This document shows, piece after piece, positions 60,432 to 61,138 of a DNA stretch of 61,138 bases. The translations under genes and the position numbers were made by a program. The stretch's first letter is position 1. Each line of letters opens with the position of its first letter. The stretch lies in assembly GCA_001567165.1 (NCBI GenBank), contig LNFQ01000032.1, positions 1 to 61,138 of the forward strand, in the 5' to 3' direction. The stretch comes from Bacteroidetes bacterium OLB11 (GTDB lineage: Bacteria > Bacteroidota > Bacteroidia > Chitinophagales > Chitinophagaceae). Below the pieces are notes generated by a model. The model saw only the letters and a list, made by a program, of their open reading frames with translations, searched no databases and was not told the origin of the DNA.

Positions 60432-61138
60432 TTACCGGATTAATACAAAATCTCCCTTGGAAATTTTTTGGGTGATATTTCCTTTTTCGTTACACTGATA
60501 TATGATGACATAATTATAAACATCTCCATTTTGTGGTTGCCCTTTATAGTCGCCATTCCAACCTTCTCTTAGGTCTCTTGTGCTAAACACTTCCAAGCCC
60601 CAACGGTTAAAGATTTTAAATTCTCCTAAGATTACTCCCCCACAATAATCTAACATTCGATAGATATCATTTTTGCCATCTCCATTAGGCGTGAAAGCGG
60701 TTGGCATATATAACGAGCAGGTCAATTCCAAATTGCTGGTGATTGACTTGCAGTGATGCATCCGTTGGCATCTGTTGCTACAACTGTATAAACTCCTGAT
60801 GCTAAGCCAGTGGCGATTTGAGTATATTGCCTTGGATAAATGTCCCATTCATAACTATACGGAGGCACTCCACCTGTTACCTGTGCTTCAATAGAGCCGT
60901 TTAAGTTATTGCCTTTGCAAGTTGCATCATGTGGAATTAATGTAATGCTTAGTAAAGAATCGGGTTGTGACAAATGGGTGTCTATTGAATCTAGGCAACC
61001 ATGGGCATCTTCTACATAAAAGCGAATATCACCAACAGCCAGATCGATAAACTCTGGATTAGTGCGAGGAGTTATATTATCATACCAATAATGGTAGGCA
61101 GGTGTACCACCGAGAGCTGAAAGTTTAACGTATCCATT
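60432..61138 (-). CDS. Gliding-motility-type C-terminal (type IX, type B sorting) protein, partial, frameshifted
   Basis: The gene enters from beyond the window edge on the minus strand. Its C-terminal domain MPTAFTPNGDGKNDIYRM ... FKIFNRWGLEVFST ... WNGDYKGQPQNGDVYNYVI is the CHU_C/type B sorting domain. Before it are two SprB-like repeats (GGTPAYHYWYDN ... YVEDAHGCLDS and GGVPPYSYEWD ... VVATDANGCIT). One base missing near 60730-60735 breaks the frame between repeats and sorting domain. It is a surface or secreted type IX cargo. The N-terminus lies outside the window. Confidence 0.85.

Overview
The window is a chromosomal segment of an AT-rich member of the Bacteroidota (roughly one third G+C by eye). 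Support comes from type IX secretion C-terminal sorting domains (types A and B), SprB-like repeats, a VTC/DUF4956 pair, DUF4153, DUF885 and a SMUG2-like glycosylase, almost no Shine-Dalgarno sequences, and many promoters of the Bacteroidota form TTG-N19-TAnnTTTG. The class or family cannot be fixed from sequence reading alone. I saw no phage, transposon, CRISPR array or integron, so this is ordinary chromosome with a few decayed stretches.

Layout. 0.3-0.8 kb: tRNA operon Thr(TGT)-Tyr-Gly-Thr(GGT). 0.9-2.3 kb: DUF4956 plus VTC-domain protein. 2.6-9.6 kb: DUF885 peptidase, rocD, BaiN-like flavoprotein, recF, and a TlpA/MauG pair. 9.7-16.9 kb: DUF4153 membrane protein, YihY and a cytochrome/PHM-like lipoprotein, tsaD, and three envelope proteins of unknown role. 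17-24.3 kb: DEAD-box helicase, a hydrolase/glycosyltransferase/orphan ABC permease operon, and sugar genes (GT4, UDP-glucuronate decarboxylase, GT2). 24.6-31.2 kb: a decayed gene, C-terminal transketolase subunit, L,D-transpeptidase-like protein, polytopic membrane protein, SMUG2-like glycosylase, FMN reductase and a phosphoesterase. 31.9-38.2 kb: M23 peptidase, lspA and a giant lamin-tail type IX cargo. 38.4-45.4 kb: rpsF-rpsR-rplI, a free-standing rpoB, and nadB. 45.5-51.2 kb: TolC plus adaptor, a LolC/E permease, tRNA-Val, rnpB and rsmI. 51.3-60.4 kb: spoT, aconitase, murF-galE and an aromatic amino-acid ammonia-lyase. A type B sorting-domain protein runs off the right end.

Three things stand out. 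First, rpoB is monocistronic, with its own promoter and terminator and neither rplL nor rpoC beside it; the tRNA cluster that normally precedes tuf and this operon sits 39 kb away without tuf. Second, about 20 genes, including ribosomal proteins S18 and L9 and lspA, are broken by single-base indels, nearly all in A/T runs. Joining the frames restores family-length proteins, so these are most simply assembly errors, though poly(A) slippage or phase variation is not excluded. Third, promoters of stable-RNA, RNA polymerase and ribosomal genes share an extension TAnnTTTGCACTCCC that metabolic promoters lack, and several promoters lie so close to start codons that the mRNAs should be leaderless.

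Functionally the window mixes core information processing (rpoB, rpsF operon, rnpB, tRNAs, tsaD, rsmI, recF, spoT), envelope building and export (murF, lspA, M23, LolC/E, TolC/adaptor, glycosyltransferases, type IX cargo) and central metabolism (aconitase, transketolase, nadB, rocD). Few multi-gene operons are visible.
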